This document shows, piece after piece, positions 1 through 11,860 of a DNA stretch of 64,000 nucleotides. The stretch covers positions 19,871,996-19,935,995 of the forward strand of contig OY756968.1 in NCBI GenBank assembly GCA_963580455.1. The letters are read 5' to 3'. The stretch's first letter is position 1. Each line of letters starts with the position of its first letter. A program made the translations under genes and the position numbers. The stretch is from Euonymus europaeus (Eukaryota; Streptophyta; Magnoliopsida; Celastrales; Celastraceae). The notes beneath the pieces are model-generated. The model did not search any database, had not been told where the DNA came from, and was given only the letters and a program-made list of their open reading frames with translations.

Positions 1-1320
1 CTAATCTTCTAAACCCCAAAACCCTAAACTCCTAAACTTTAAACCATATTACCAGAAATCCTCTAAATTTCCCAAAATCAGAGAATTTCTCAAAATCAAA
101 CGAAAAACAACCAGAACTTTTAGATGATCAAAAGATTTATCAAACTTACCAAGAATTTAGAGAATTTCGCAAAACTTGCCAAAATAATTCAGAAGTATTT
201 TTGAAATTAAGCAAAAAATAATAATAATAATAAATAAAGAATTTCTTGCACAGAATTCAGAGAATTTCGCAAAACTCACCAAAATGACTGCAAATTGGTT
301 GAAAATCATAGCCCTTGCTCTTGTGAGTTCAAAGTTGTTTTTGGTTTCCAAAATGGTAGTTGGAGTTGACCGGATTTAAGGAGAGAAGTTATGGTGCTCG
401 CGAGCTTTTTCTTCGTGATTCTGGTGGCTACGGTGGATAAATTTTTTTGTGGTTTGTTGATTTTTTTCTCCTGGAAGTCCAAGCTTCGTTTTGGTAGTTA
501 TGATGACAAAAACAATGGCCAGACGATAAGGATCTGTTGTTGGCAATATTTTGCACGTGAGAGATGCAGAGAGAAGAGAGGGTAAACTTGTCATTAAACC
601 AGCTAAAACATTAAATTTGTATTTATTGAGTCAAGATTTAAATACTTAAAAATGTATTGGGCTACAAGTACTTTTAAACGACTAAATGAAATTGAAATTC
701 ATCCAAATAAAAATCAAATTTATCAAAATGAAATTCAAATGCATCAATTGGGTCAAAATGAAGGTGATTTTGGGTCAACACCGGAGCATGGCCTTCCGGT
801 GGCCGAACGACGATGCCGGTGGAGAGAGGCGTTAATCCATTGGGAGTGAGAGAAGAGAGAGAAAAATAAAATAAATTCATCTTAATTACAATTATGCCAC
901 TTGAAAATCTTACAAAACAAAACAAAATGTTGTTTTGATTTTCTAGTTTTTAAAAACTGAAAAATGAAAACTGTTTTTAAAAATAAATACTCAAAACAGT
1001 TAACCAAATGAATTTTAAGCAATCATTTGATTTTTCAAAACAGAAAACAGTTTTCAAAACTCTAACCAAACACACTCTTATCATTTAAACTTATTGAGTT
1101 TTGTAGATAGGTCTACTTTATGAGACTTATTACGGATAAAATCACTCATTTAAACTTATTTGCAACTAAGTCTAGTTATTAGGTTTTTTTATAATTAATT
1201 TGATTTCTATTTTCTGGATTCATGCCAAAATTGGAGACTTTTAAGAAAAATATATATTAAATGAAGAAAATTTAATTTAGAAAATATATTAATTTTTCTA
1301 CTTTAATTAATTATTTTATT
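1..1320. other. AT-rich intergenic DNA, no gene seen
   Basis: The stretch opens with degenerate CCCTAAA-like words (about 1..45), followed by AT-rich DNA with only short chance ORFs. Around 590..690 lies a segment that recurs in diverged form and in the same orientation at about 2070..2190, so this is probably old dispersed repeat DNA. I see no domain-bearing frame on either strand. Confidence 0.6.
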
Positions 1321-1334
1321 ATCTTAATCAACAT

Positions 1335-1665
1335 GTTGAGCATATACGAGTCCGTTAGAGTTTAAAGAATTCGTTCTCCTTAGGGTTTCACACTTATTGT
1401 TGTTTAGGTTATAATATGAAAATCCGATACACGAGCCCAATTAGGGTTTAGCGAATTCATTCCCCTTAAGGTTTAACAGTTGTTATTTAGGTTACAACGT
1501 GAAAATACGATACACGAGCCTGTTAGGGTTTAGCGAATCAGTTCCCCTTAGGGTTTAATACTTGTTGTTTATTTTACAACATGAAAATACGATACACGAG
1601 CCCATTAAGGTTTATGAAATTCATTTATCTTAGGGTTTAATACTTACTATTTAGGTTAACGTAGT
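1335..1665. repeat. about 83-bp tandem repeat, four diverged copies
   Basis: The phrase GATACACGAGCC recurs at about 1426, 1509 and 1591, with a more diverged copy near 1343, giving a period of about 83 bp. Each unit also contains TTAGGGTTTA-type words, which resemble the plant telomere repeat TTTAGGG, and a ...CCTTAGGGTTTAA... block. It is a short minisatellite-like array. The telomere resemblance is probably incidental, since the hexamer/heptamer itself is not tandemly repeated. Confidence 0.75.
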
Positions 1666-1982
1666 GAAAAAAATTACACAGTATATGTACTAATTAAATT
1701 ATTTTTAAAAAATAATGTAATTAAAAAATATGTTAAAAAATATCGATGATGGTCTTGATAGAGAGAGTTTTACTTGCTGAGTTCGAATATGTAATTTTTT
1801 AAAAAAATTTACCATGTATTTTAATAGGTAAAATGTTTTAAAAATTTGTTTATAAAAAAAATAAAAAAATTGCAGTGAATTAGACTTCCTTCCAAATAAG
1901 TTTTTATGAGTGAACTTAAACATTAATAAGTTTACAAAAATAGACCTACTTATAATTCTCTTTTTTTCTTCTTCCAAAACCT

Positions 1983-2357
1983 GATTTAATAAGAAAAGAA
2001 AACAGTCCGTACGGACTACAAAGTGTGTGTAACATAAGGAAAAGAAATTAAATTATAGAGTTTTAAATTAACTTTTCATTAAATCAATTAAAATATTAAA
2101 TTTGTCTTTAGTAAATCAAGATTCAAATACTTAATAACGTATTGGGATACAATCATACAAACACTTTTAAATGACTAAATGAAATAAGAATCTATAGAAA
2201 TGACTTATTAAAAAAAAACCAATTAAATTTTGTTAACACAACATTTTTAGAAATTAAAAAAAAAATTCAAAACCACATTTAATAAGAAAAGAAAAACAGT
2301 CCGTACGAACTACAAAGTGTGTGTGACATAAGCAAAAGAAATTAAATTATAGAGTTT
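1983..2357 (+). repeat. pair of about 80-bp direct repeats around a 210-bp spacer
   Basis: The block at about 1983..2064 is repeated in the same orientation at about 2277..2357 with few changes. The first copy contains the 14-bp palindrome AGTCCGTACGGACT (2004..2017); the second has AGTCCGTACGAACT. The arrangement could be a tandem duplication of about 294 bp or the ends of a small element. No coding content was seen in the spacer. Confidence 0.7.
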
Positions 2358-2628
2358 TACACAAATTGACAAAAAAAAGAGAGACCAGAATCACCTGCAA
2401 TTGGTACGTGCAAGACACTCACTTTGACAGCGCGTACATAAACTCTCTTCCGTCATCATCTCTAGTATAAACAATGATTGACTCCCTGCCGCAGCCACAT
2501 TGCAGGATCCAGACACGAGACGTTGGTATTTTCTTTTTCTTCCCCTACTACTACTGCATATGTATGTCTGTCCTGTGTTTAAGATCTTGGTTCTAATCCT
2601 ATCCACTTCTTCTTTTTGTTACTACTTT

Positions 2629-2646
2629 GATTCCAACGTTGGAATC
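2629..2646. promoter_or_regulatory. 18-bp perfect palindrome upstream of the MYB-CC gene
   Basis: GATTCCAACGTTGGAATC is a perfect inverted repeat in the leader or promoter area of the MYB-CC gene, about 520 bp before its start codon. A 5'-UTR exon probably ends near 2751 (CCAG before GTCAAT). It may be a dimeric factor site; its role is unknown. It is not the P1BS element (GNATATNC) bound by PHR factors. Confidence 0.4.
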
Positions 2647-3167
2647 CTCGTTTAAAGAAAATTATATTATATTTTTTTTGGTTAATTACTAAGCCTCCTT
2701 GTTAACACAGAGACCAATTCCTCTGCGCAAGCTTCTCTCTTGGAGTTCCAGGTCAATCTTATCATTCTTTATCATTTTCTTTCTATGTTTATATGTTTTT
2801 GCATTGATTTATTTTGTGTCTCAAGAGGAAATCTGATTATAAAAATGTAATTGGTGGCGGTGAGTGCAAAGGAAGTTAGGCATTTGTTTGTAGAGAATAT
2901 GTCTGATCGAATATAAATTAATGTGCAAAGGAAAGATGAGTTTAAAAGCTCATTGTATAAGTTAGTGTATAAACTATACCAAACAAACGTTAGACTTTGG
3001 TTGATTTTTGTGGGTGCGTTTTATGCTTAATGCATAGTGTAGAACATTGGTTCTGATGTTTTCTCTTTTCAATCCGGTGTATCTCAGGTCTACCCAACTT
3101 AAGTTTTCCAATTTCCAACACTGAAAGTCCTTCTGCCAAACCAGGGCTTATTGGATTTGCCAATTTG

Positions 3168-5644
3168 ATGGGTGGATCAAGTTTTGCTGTCACTGAAAAC
3201 ATGAATACAGAACCACCCTATACTTCACCTTCCCAAGTTCGTAATTTCTTTAGATTAGAATCTGAAGGTCAAGGTTCTCTGTCTGGTGAATATTCGTCTT
3301 TGCGTCCATCTCCTTTCATAAGAAAAGAGCCTTTTGATTATGTTCAACAATCTCAATATTGTTTGAAACCTGAAACAAGTGGTGACTTATCTCCTGCTTT
3401 GGTTCACCATTCTGGAAGCGTTAATTTTTCGCGCTCTTCTGAGTTCTGCACCAGTTTACACTTCTCATCTCCGTCGAGCTCTGAAACTCATCGAGGGTTT
3501 GGAAACATGCCATTTCTTCCACATCCTTCTACCGGCAAACAATCGATTTCTTCTGCTGATCTGACGAAATCCCATATGCTTTTTAGTAAGGATTTAAGCA
3601 ATCCATGTGATGAGAATAACTCTGAAGGCCCTATGAAAGACTTTCTTAATTTTCCCGGAGAGGATTCAGGTGGTAGCTTTCATGTTTTAAATTCTCCAAT
3701 TGACAATATGACATTAGAAGAGCACCTGGATCTACAGTTTCTGTCTGATGAACTTGACATTGCTATCGATGACCATGGAGAAAATCCCAGGCTTGATGTA
3801 AGTATATTTCAGCCATTGATAATTTCCTTTTGACTAGAATCAATCTTCTAAAAAGGCAGACACTGTTATTTTATTTTGAATTTGATTTACAGCACAAGCC
3901 AGAGAATGTGATTCTATATGTTCTAGGAGCTAAACATAACTTGATCATGCAAACTATTTGCTTTGGTTCTGGACTTCTGGCGATTTGTGACAATCTTGTA
4001 ATCGTTGTTGTTGAGTTTTTCCTGTAGCTTGGGGCAATATCTAGGGGCGGTTTAAACTTTATGCCATATATCAGTGCCATCTGAGACAGCTTTTTCATTT
4101 TCTGCTTGCATTGGTTACTGATTTTTATGCAGGAAATATATGGAATGCCTCAAGAAGCATCGTCAAAACAAGCCAATGGAATAAAATGCAATGTCTCTGT
4201 CGCTTCACCTGTTGATGCTATTTTGAGTCTCCCTTCTCCTGGACCTGCTGCTCTACACAAACCAAGAATGAGATGGACACCTGAGCTTCATGTGCGATTT
4301 GTCGAGGCTGTCAACAAGCTCGATGGGGCGGAAAGTAAGATTCAATACTAATCATCTTAAATAAGTGTTGTTACTTCCTTTTAGATCGGCAGACCAGGTT
4401 TTTCAAATGAATTCACAAGAGCAATGGATAAGTTATGTTGATTAACTAACCTGAAATAAATACTTCTGAAAGTGTTGTGATGAACTTTTTTTATTTGCTT
4501 TGAAATGTAGAGGCTACTCCAAAGGGCGTGTTGAAGCTTATGAATGTTGAAGGTTTGACTATCTATCATGTGAAAAGTCACTTACAGGTAGTTACTTTTC
4601 ACTTATTGAATAAAAAAACTGCTGAATTAGCTCCTTCTCTTTCTGAGCCTACAGCTTTGTGTCTGTTTGTTCTTTGTTTTTGTTTTTTGCAGAAATACCG
4701 ACTCGCCAAGTATATGCCAGAGAAGAAAGAAGGTAACACTGAAGGCATGAAGCCTGATTGCAAACACAATCAATATAAGTTGCAATGCTTGTGTAATGAT
4801 TTATTTTTAAAATTTGGTTCTGCTCTTAGATAACTGTTGACATGCTGTATCCGTTTTTGGTACAGAGAAGAAGGGTTCTAGCTCTGAAGAAAAGAAAGTA
4901 ACTTCCAGCGACACCGAAACTGATGGACGGAGAAAAGGGTCAATCTTGCTCATTATTTTTCTTTTCTGATTCCTATAAATGAAAATTTCCATTCATAAAA
5001 GTTGGAGACGGTAAATGATGCTTTCAAATCTTTCTTGCTCTAGGGGCTTTCAAATTACTGAGGCTCTGCACATGCAAATGGAAGTCCAGAAGCAGTTGCA
5101 TGAACAGCTTGAGGTATGTATAATTTTTTACTTTAGCTCATAAATGCAGGATCTTTGAGTTGCACTGCAATGTGTAAAGTCACTCTTTCCGGCTTAGATT
5201 TACATCCTTGAACAATAGTTGTTATAAATTCAAAGGGTATCGGCTAATTAATCTTGTCGTTTGCTTCTCATTTGTGGTGTTTCTATACATTCTGTGCAGG
5301 TTCAAAGAGCTCTTCAGTTGCGCATTGAGGAACATGCCAGGTACTTGCAGAAGATCTTGGAAGAGCAGCATAAAGCTGGCAGTGCCCTAATTCCTCCACA
5401 AAGCTCGCCATCACTGACAAACAAAAGCGAGGATTCTGGCCTTAGGCCGACTTCTCCATTGGCAAATCCTTCTCCCCAACATCCAGCTGAGTCTAAAACT
5501 GACTCACCTTCACCTATGCAATTGAAGAATAAAGCTTTTGACAGTAGCGATTCTGAGTCACAAGCATGCCTGAAAAGGATCCGTCTTGAAGAAAAGCCAG
5601 AATCTGATGAAGATGAAGCCGTAGTTGAAAATCCTGTGCAATAG
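3168..5644 (+). CDS. MYB-CC transcription factor, PHR1/PHL (phosphate starvation response) family
   Basis: Exons join(3168..3797, 4133..4334, 4511..4587, 4693..4732, 4866..4938, 5044..5113, 5300..5644), all GT-AG and in phase, giving 478 aa. After a Ser-rich N-terminal half (about 1-245) comes a single SHAQKYF-type MYB/GARP domain (about 250-310) with [35 protein letters not shown] and [12 protein letters not shown]. The MYB-CC coiled coil follows (about 338-385: [20 protein letters not shown], then [20 protein letters not shown]), then an acidic Ser/Pro-rich tail. Family members are nuclear factors that bind P1BS sites as dimers through the CC domain and control phosphate-starvation genes; the exact paralogue cannot be named. 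The frame stays open upstream of ATG 3168 to a probable acceptor at 3087/3088, so a longer N-terminus from an upstream exon is possible. An AATAAA lies at 5747. Confidence 0.93.
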
Positions 5645-5746
5645 TTATGGTTGTTGATTAACATCAATGGCAAATCCATGTAAAGTAGTGATTGAATTGC
5701 AATTTGTTTAGACTTGTATATCTGACATTTTTTTGAAAGGTTTATG

Positions 5747-5752
5747 AATAAA
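5747..5752 (+). terminator. poly(A) signal of the MYB-CC gene
   Basis: AATAAA lies 103 bp after the stop codon in AT-rich 3'-UTR sequence. It is a plausible near-upstream polyadenylation element; its use is not shown by sequence. Confidence 0.45.
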
Positions 5753-6137
5753 GATTCAGCCTTTTCAATTTGACGATTTATAGTCCTCAATTCTCTGTGG
5801 CAACAACAATGAGCTGAACTGTGGTATCCTTTAGTTGGATTTCACCATTATATTGGTTTTCTGTAAATAAGATAATAAGATGCTCTAGTCTTACATGTTT
5901 GATTTTGTATAAATTGGACACTGCTGACGTGCCAGTGCCAACTGTGCATTATGTATTTATGAGCACCGAAAGTCATCTTTATATCTAAAAAGTAAAATCT
6001 AAAGTTGTATTTTACAATTTACAATAGTGCATTTAGAATCTCGTCATGTGTCCTCGTTTTCCTTGTCTCACTAAAAATGAGACCATACAAGAATATGAAC
6101 TTAAACTCGGGCCTATGTGCTACAAAAATATTGGCAA
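5753..6137. other. intergenic, nothing recognised
   Basis: This is AT-rich sequence between the MYB-CC gene and the left end of the gypsy element. No coding frame or repeat was seen. The last five bases before the element (GGCAA) resemble the TGCAA found at its far end, a likely imperfect target-site duplication. Confidence 0.5.
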
Positions 6138-6678
6138 TGATGACGTCCAAAACTTGCAGGATGCAGCCAAACTAAGTCTTCTCGATTGGACTGGTCTTCT
6201 TGGATGATAAGATTCCTGCTTAGACAAGCAAATTTGAGCTAAGAGCCCACTAGAGGTTGTTTCCTGGTGTTGGCGTTCCGACGCTCAAGTTAAATATAAA
6301 CGCAACTAAGTCTCATAAGGAACACTGCTTGGTGCTTTAGGAGTTGAGTAGTATTTAATAGGTAAAAGGTAAATTAGAGTTACCTGCAGGAGAACCCCCT
6401 TTTATAGCAAAATAGTTCTCCTTCTCCCATTTGAGTTAGAGTTCTTTCTTAAGTAGAATTCTTGTAGAAATGGGAAACCATCTTAATGAGGGAGAGTCTT
6501 TGTGGGAAAAGGAACTCAATTCCCTTTAGAATATTGTCCGAGAATAACAGTACCGAGCAAGGTGATGTATTCCTCGGTAACCGACCACTGTAAGGTACGT
6601 ACCTCATCTAACCTTGAATGAATATTTATTATATGCCACATGTCGATCTCTTAGTGGGGGATATTTTTAATATTATCA
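6138..6678 (-). repeat. 3' LTR of the gypsy element
   Basis: About 540 bp, uninterrupted; it serves as the reference for reconstructing the right-hand LTR. It shares with the right LTR the blocks around GGTGCTTTAGGAGTTGAGTA, GAATATTGTCCGAGAATAAC and TTATTATATGCCA. The two LTRs differ at many positions, so the insertion is not recent. Confidence 0.85.
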
Positions 6679-6917
6679 TATGCCCTCAAACCTGTGTTTG
6701 ATCATATGATAGGTCTGATACAGCTAGTGCCTCGATCAGAGCATCCTAATGATGATTTTTTCCAGCTTGAGAATTGCATTAATGCCCTCGTGATTGACAA
6801 CAGAGATTTTATTCACAATGATCTAATGGTCCAGAAATAAATTAACTGAGGCAGATAGCTTGGATGCGAGGATACATGGATCTCTTCATCGAAGTCATTG
6901 ACAGAAACGGTCTTCCA

Positions 6918-6926
6918 CTATAAATA
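6918..6926 (+). promoter_or_regulatory. TATA box on the + strand inside the gypsy element
   Basis: TATAAATAG sits inside CACTATAAATAGTG, opposite in orientation to gag-pol. About 40-80 bp downstream begins a leader-like stretch with repeats of GCTTTGAGATCCCCGAGC, and an ATG occurs at 7089. It is the likely promoter of the antisense unit described next; this is an inference from position and motif only. Confidence 0.5.
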
Positions 6927-7088
6927 GTGTAAAAGTCGCTTCAATCTTCACTCGTTGAGAGTTTTTGTGAGAGCCCCAAGCTTTGAGATCCCCGAGCTTT
7001 GAGATCCCCGAGCAATCTTGTTCCCGAGCTTACAACCTTCCAAGCTTCATTTCTCTCCTCCATCTTCATATTTTTAATGTACAAAAAT

Positions 7089-9192
7089 ATGTCCTCTCCT
7101 TCTTCGAAAAAACATGGCCCACATATTAGAGGATGTCGAGGAGGGTTTTTCCTCGGGAGTCTCTTATCTTAGTTCCTCTCTTATTCAGAGGAGCCTGAAC
7201 ATCTCTCCAGCTGAGCGCCCTTTCTTCACTCATCTGGCTTTGAGGCCCCTTTAGAGACTGCTCGGGTTGTAGGTGATGAGTCCCAAGAGCTGAGGAACCT
7301 AAGTTGCAGCCTTACACCCACCGAGGTAGAAAACCAATGAGAACTTTATTGGATTCCTTATCTCTATAGGCCTATGCCTAAGGGGACCTCTCCTTTCAAC
7401 CCCTGTTGTGGGGGAGTTTGCAATCTCTACCACTGCTCTTCAATATGGAGCTCGCATTCTCTTTGCCTCCGCTTTGACCGCTTTTTTCTTCGTTTTGATA
7501 TCTGGCCACCTGACGTAGCCCCTAATTCTTGGGTCTTTCTTGTTACAATCCTCCACTATTGATCTGAGCTTAAGGTTCCCCTCTCTTCTAACATTTTACA
7601 ACATCTTTTTCCCTTTGCAAAGCTCAAGGGAACCCTGGGCTTTATTATTTAAAATTTAATTAGCGCTAGGTCGCTCCGAAGTACTCCTCATCAAACCATA
7701 ACTGGAAAATCAATTATATCTTTATCCGATTACCCTTTCCCGAGGAAGAGGTACTTTCGTTTAGAACCTTGTGGGCTCTTCGTAAGTTCAATAAGTTTAG
7801 ACCTTTGTCTGAGCTATCTGTTGAGGACATTGATTTGTATATGACCATTAAACAAGTTTGTCCTTCAATTTCTACAATCTTTTATATTGCTGACTTCACC
7901 AGAGGGCACAAGTTTGAGCAAGCCCTGCGAGGTGGAGGTCTTTTTCTCTTTCTTGGGAATTCATTTTTCTTTACTTAGTATCAATTTTCCTAACTTTTCC
8001 TTATTATTTTGCAGACATTTCGAGCGTCGTGAAGTATTTGGATTTACAAAAAAAGAATGCTACCTTGGGCCAAAGGAAAATGTCGGTCGAGGGTACAAGA
8101 CCAAGAAAAAGAAAAAAGATTGTTGCTAGTCGAGGAAAATCCGGCCAAGGAAAAATCCATGGCCTCGGCCATAAGGTTATGATTGAAACCCTACCTTTCT
8201 GGGTCACGAAATCGCCTACTCACATCTCTGTATCCCGATCCCGGCCTCTCCTCAGAGGATGAGAGAAATCCACATTCCTAAGTGGAATGTCCAAATATTC
8301 GATAGCGTAGCCAACCCTTGGGTGGCCTTAGAAATGCTATAGACACTCGCCCTTCCTTCAAACCAGCATAGGGCTGAGGAGTTGGCTACTGAGGAGAAGG
8401 TCGAAACTTCTGTTGTCAAGCTTATAGAGGTATGAGCTTTTCCTATTTGGTTTCACCTCTCTTCGATTTTCTTTACTAATTTTTCTCTTTCTTTTTATGT
8501 AGCCGACTTCACTGTTCGGACAGCTCTACCTTCTCGTTTGAAGCTTCGAGGCTAAAAAAAGGATAGTCGAAAAGGAAACCTTTCTCTTAAAGGGTGCGCT
8601 TAGTCACATCGAATTGACCTTGCAGCTTTCCTAGATGAACCTTTAGAAGTCCTAAGAGACAGAGATGTTTCTCGGCGCAAAGATGAAGAGCATCATCAAA
8701 AAGAAGCTAGCTAAGCAAAAGTTTGATGCGGAGACTAAGGGGGCTCAACTGTTAGAGGAAGACCGTCATGTTGGTCTCCGAGAGTTCAGGGATTCCTCGA
8801 AGTTCCAATTCATTCTTTGACAAGAGGGATCATTTTGTTATCAAGTTGCAGTCAAGAGGACCTAGAGGTTTTTGTCTAGCAAGGGCCAAAGCTCAGAGGT
8901 CTTAGATGACTTGTGTCCGGTCCTTGCTGGGAAAGATGAGGAGGATATGAATAAAAAAGATGCCTATGAGCAATTTATGCTGGTTCAAGAAGCCGAGGAT
9001 GACTATGAAGATAAGGAGGAGTATCTCAACATTGAAGGTGACCCCTTTATCCCTGGCAAGTGCTACATTCCATCCGTTCCTCTAGCTACAAACCTACCGA
9101 CCAACCTTCTACTAAGGAGAACGTCCTCACTATTGAAGCTTGAAACCTCTTCCCTGTCTCTTTTTCATTTAAGTACTTTGCTACCTTTGTAA
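7089..9192 (+). pseudogene. antisense accessory ORF (aORF-like) of the gypsy element, with intron-like gaps
   Basis: Opposite-strand coding remnants fill the gap between the pol 3' side and the 3' LTR. Frames with amino-acid content typical of protein include 7769..7937 (RPLSELSVEDIDLYMTIKQV, then SISTIFYIADFTRGHKFEQA) and 8872..9192 (acidic, YDDYEDKEEY-like). Two stretches look like real introns: 7938..8014 and 8430..8502, each with GT, a T-rich run and a terminal TTGCAG or TATGTAG. The frame from ATG 7089 hits a stop soon, so this copy is broken. The RPLSEL...FTRG region resembles an uncharacterised protein I have seen near plant gypsy elements; I cannot name a function. Additional antisense ORFs are known in the Ogre/Tat lineage. 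Confidence 0.55.
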
Positions 9193-10180
9193 TAACTTTT
9201 TAACTTTTTAATCAAGTTTCTTTTCGGTTATGCTTATCTTCATTAGTTGTGCTTTTTATACATCTCTCATGTTCGGTCATTGAAACTTAGAGAAATCTAA
9301 GTTGTAATAAAGAACAGAGGTTAATACTATGCTAGGTTATTGTAATTCAAGTTATAATAAACCTAATATTTTTGCCCAGTCATTGTAGCTTGAAGGGATT
9401 CAAGCTATAATGCTGAACCGAGGATAATTATATGTCCAATTGTTGTAGCTTATAAAGATCCAAGCTATAAAATCAAGAAATAATATTCGTCCATTGTAAC
9501 TTAAAAAGGTTTAAGTTGTAATGGGCCTGGGGAACACCTTTTGCCATATTTTTCCTACTTTTGATATTGTAAATTTTGGGAGGGTTTTTGCTAAGGAAAC
9601 AAACTACTTTTATTAAATTCTAAAATCTTAAGTCCCATGCAAGGGATGAGCAACTCTACTAAAATTGAAATCCTAAGTACATGCTAGGAAAAGAGACAAA
9701 ATGTAATATCTAAGAAGGTTCTCAACATTTCATTGCCGCATCTCACCTAGTTTCTCGGGGTTTTCAATCTTGTTGGTCCAGCAAGCATTACTTTCACTAC
9801 TCGGTATGGGGCTTCCCAAGTTTCCTTGAGCTTATCTATATGTTTTCCAGTGGTAGTGGCCTTCCTCAGCACACAGTCCCCTTTCTGAGAACTTCTTTAT
9901 TCAAACCTTTTTATTGTAATACCTGGTTGTTCTCTGTTTGTAAGTCACAGTTTGGATTTTAGTTTCTTCTTGAGCTTCTTCCAAGAGATCTAGATTGTTA
10001 AGAAACAAGTTATTGTTCTCGTTCTCATCGAAGTTTTCTATCAGAGGAGTAGAAACTCTAATCTTGACAGAAATAACAACTTTTGACCCAAACATAAGGG
10101 AGAAGGGTGTCTCGCCCGTTGATCTTTGGGGAGTAGTCCTATATGACCATAAGACACTATGTAGTTGCTCGATCTAAAGA
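9193..10180. other. gypsy internal region between antisense unit and integrase
   Basis: 9240..9530 contains four or five diverged repeats of a GTCATTGTAGCTTGAAGGGATTCAAGC-like phrase (spacing about 60-75 bp) at the 3' end of the antisense unit. 9550..10180 reads on the minus strand as decayed C-terminal integrase/tether-like sequence (for example PFSLMFGSKVVISVKIRVST around 10070..10110). No intact frame remains. Confidence 0.5.
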
Positions 10181-10189
10181 CCCTTAGTC

Positions 10190-10700
10190 TGTTCCAGGTG
10201 AGGTTTAAGGCCTTGGGGTATGATATGGTTGGTCACCTCAACTTGTCCATTGGTTTAGGAGTGTGCCACTACGGTAATCCTGAGGTTGATATCTCGTTCT
10301 TTGCAGAATTCTTGAATGGCATTGCTCACAAACTGTCAATCTTTGTCAGTGATGATGATCTGAGGAATGTCGTATCTGCAGATGATCATCTTTCATATCA
10401 ATTATTTGAATTTGTGGTCAGTGATGGTAGCCAATGGCATGACTTCAACCCATTTTATGAAATAATCCATTACCATTATGAGAAACTTCCTTTAAGCTTT
10501 AGTCAATGGAAAGGGCCCTAACAGGTCTAGCATGCAAATGGGCAAGGATTCTAAATGATCGTCATCTCGACTAGTGGAAGATGAGGTACATTGGCATGAC
10601 GCTGACACTTGTCACACTTTCGTACCAATTGCTTGACATCCCCCTTTATGCTTGGCTAATAGTATCCACAGCGCATAATCTTCTTGGCTAAGGTCCTTGA
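10190..10700 (-). pseudogene. gypsy integrase fragment
   Basis: Minus-strand translation, read across several stops and frameshifts, gives the retroviral integrase core: a GPFPLTKA..KF block near 10515, AIDYF.KWVEA near 10440, then IICRYDIPQIIITDKDRQF near 10350, where the second catalytic Asp lies, and an NG..E-type region near 10250 for the catalytic Glu. Order and spacing fit the DDE core of Ty3/gypsy integrase. Upstream (10600..10700) lie HHCC zinc-finger-like remnants. It is non-functional as it stands. Confidence 0.8.
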
Positions 10701-11515
10701 GCGTGCGTGGCTGCCATAAATACCTTCATGAACTTCTCAGACAACATAGTGAGATTCTCGAGGGGCAAGACATTTGAGGTAAGAGAGTGTACAGGATCTT
10801 CGGTAAAGATTCTCCTAGATGATAGAGTACCTTGCTTCCCTTGCTCGGAGATTCCTTAGTAAGGAAAGCCTCTTATTGAGTCCATGCAAGAGTTTTCAAC
10901 GTTGATTTCAATGATAGCCCTAACGTAGATGCTCGATTTGGGCAAGATCTCTATTCTTACCAAAGAGGCTTAATTTTTGTTAGATGGTGATGCAAGCCGA
11001 GCTAGCACATCAGCTTGTTAATTCTTTTCTCGGAGCACTCTACGTATCTCTACTTTTTTAATTTTTCCCATCATTTCCTTAGCTTTTGTAAAGTATTTGA
11101 TCATGCTAAAGCACATCACCTCATACTCTACTTTGACTTGGTTGGTTATAAACTAAGAGTCATTGTTTACAACCAAATTGTATACTTCAAGTTCTATTGC
11201 AAGCCTTAATCCTACAAAGAGGGTTTCGTACTCCGTCTCATTGTTGTAGGCTTTGAATTGGAAACACAGAGCATGTTCAGTGGTTATGCACTCTAACTCG
11301 AGAAGAAAAATCCTAGCTCCAGTCCCTTCCTGATTTGATGAGTCGTAACAAAGAGCTCCTACTTTCTTGTTTCACATTTTCTTTGAGAGGGCATTGACAC
11401 TCAGTAAGAAAATCTGACAATGCCTGAGCTTTGATGACATTTCTCCGTTGGAAGTGGAGATCAAATTTGCTCAACTATATCGACTATTTGATCAACTGAC
11501 CAAAACATCTGGCCT

Positions 11516-11860
11516 CTAAAGTATTCCTTGATCGGTCAAAACTGTGATAGTATGGACTTGGAAGTAAGGTTGCAACTTTATTGCTGCTGTTACAAGTGCA
11601 AAGACAAACTTCTTTACTTGGCTATATCTACTTTCAGCTCCCGCAAAGACCTTGTTTGTGTAGTAGATTGACTTCTGGACTTTATCCTCTTCCCCTATGA
11701 GCATTGCACTTACTGCATGGCCTGTAGCAACCAGGTACAAAATAGTGGCTCCCTGTCATTAGGAGAAGTTAGAAGTGGTGACTGGCTGCGGTTAGACTTT
11801 AGTTCTTCAAAGGCTTTCTGTCACTCCTCATTCCACTGAAATTTATTCATCTTTTTGCTG
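11516..11860 (-). pseudogene. gypsy RNase H domain with the end of the RT connection
   Basis: The 11740..11516 frame reads SAMLIGEEDKVQKSIYYTNK, then AESRYSQVKKFVFALVTAAI and a VLTDQ end. This is the RNase H region of Ty3/gypsy pol, where typical copies have VL-E-DG-Q-P-YY-SK, AE-RY---EK and LTDQ. Just upstream on the minus strand (11860..11745) is the RT-RNase H connection (KMNKFQWNEE..KAFEELK). The domain ends early compared with a full RNase H. Confidence 0.8.

Noticed and set aside
1..45. True telomeric or subtelomeric repeat at the window start
   Set aside because: Only a few irregular CCCTAAA-like words, not a tandem heptamer array.
3830..4027. 65-aa frame after the first MYB-CC exon
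   Set aside because: It lies in the intron between exons at 3797 and 4133.
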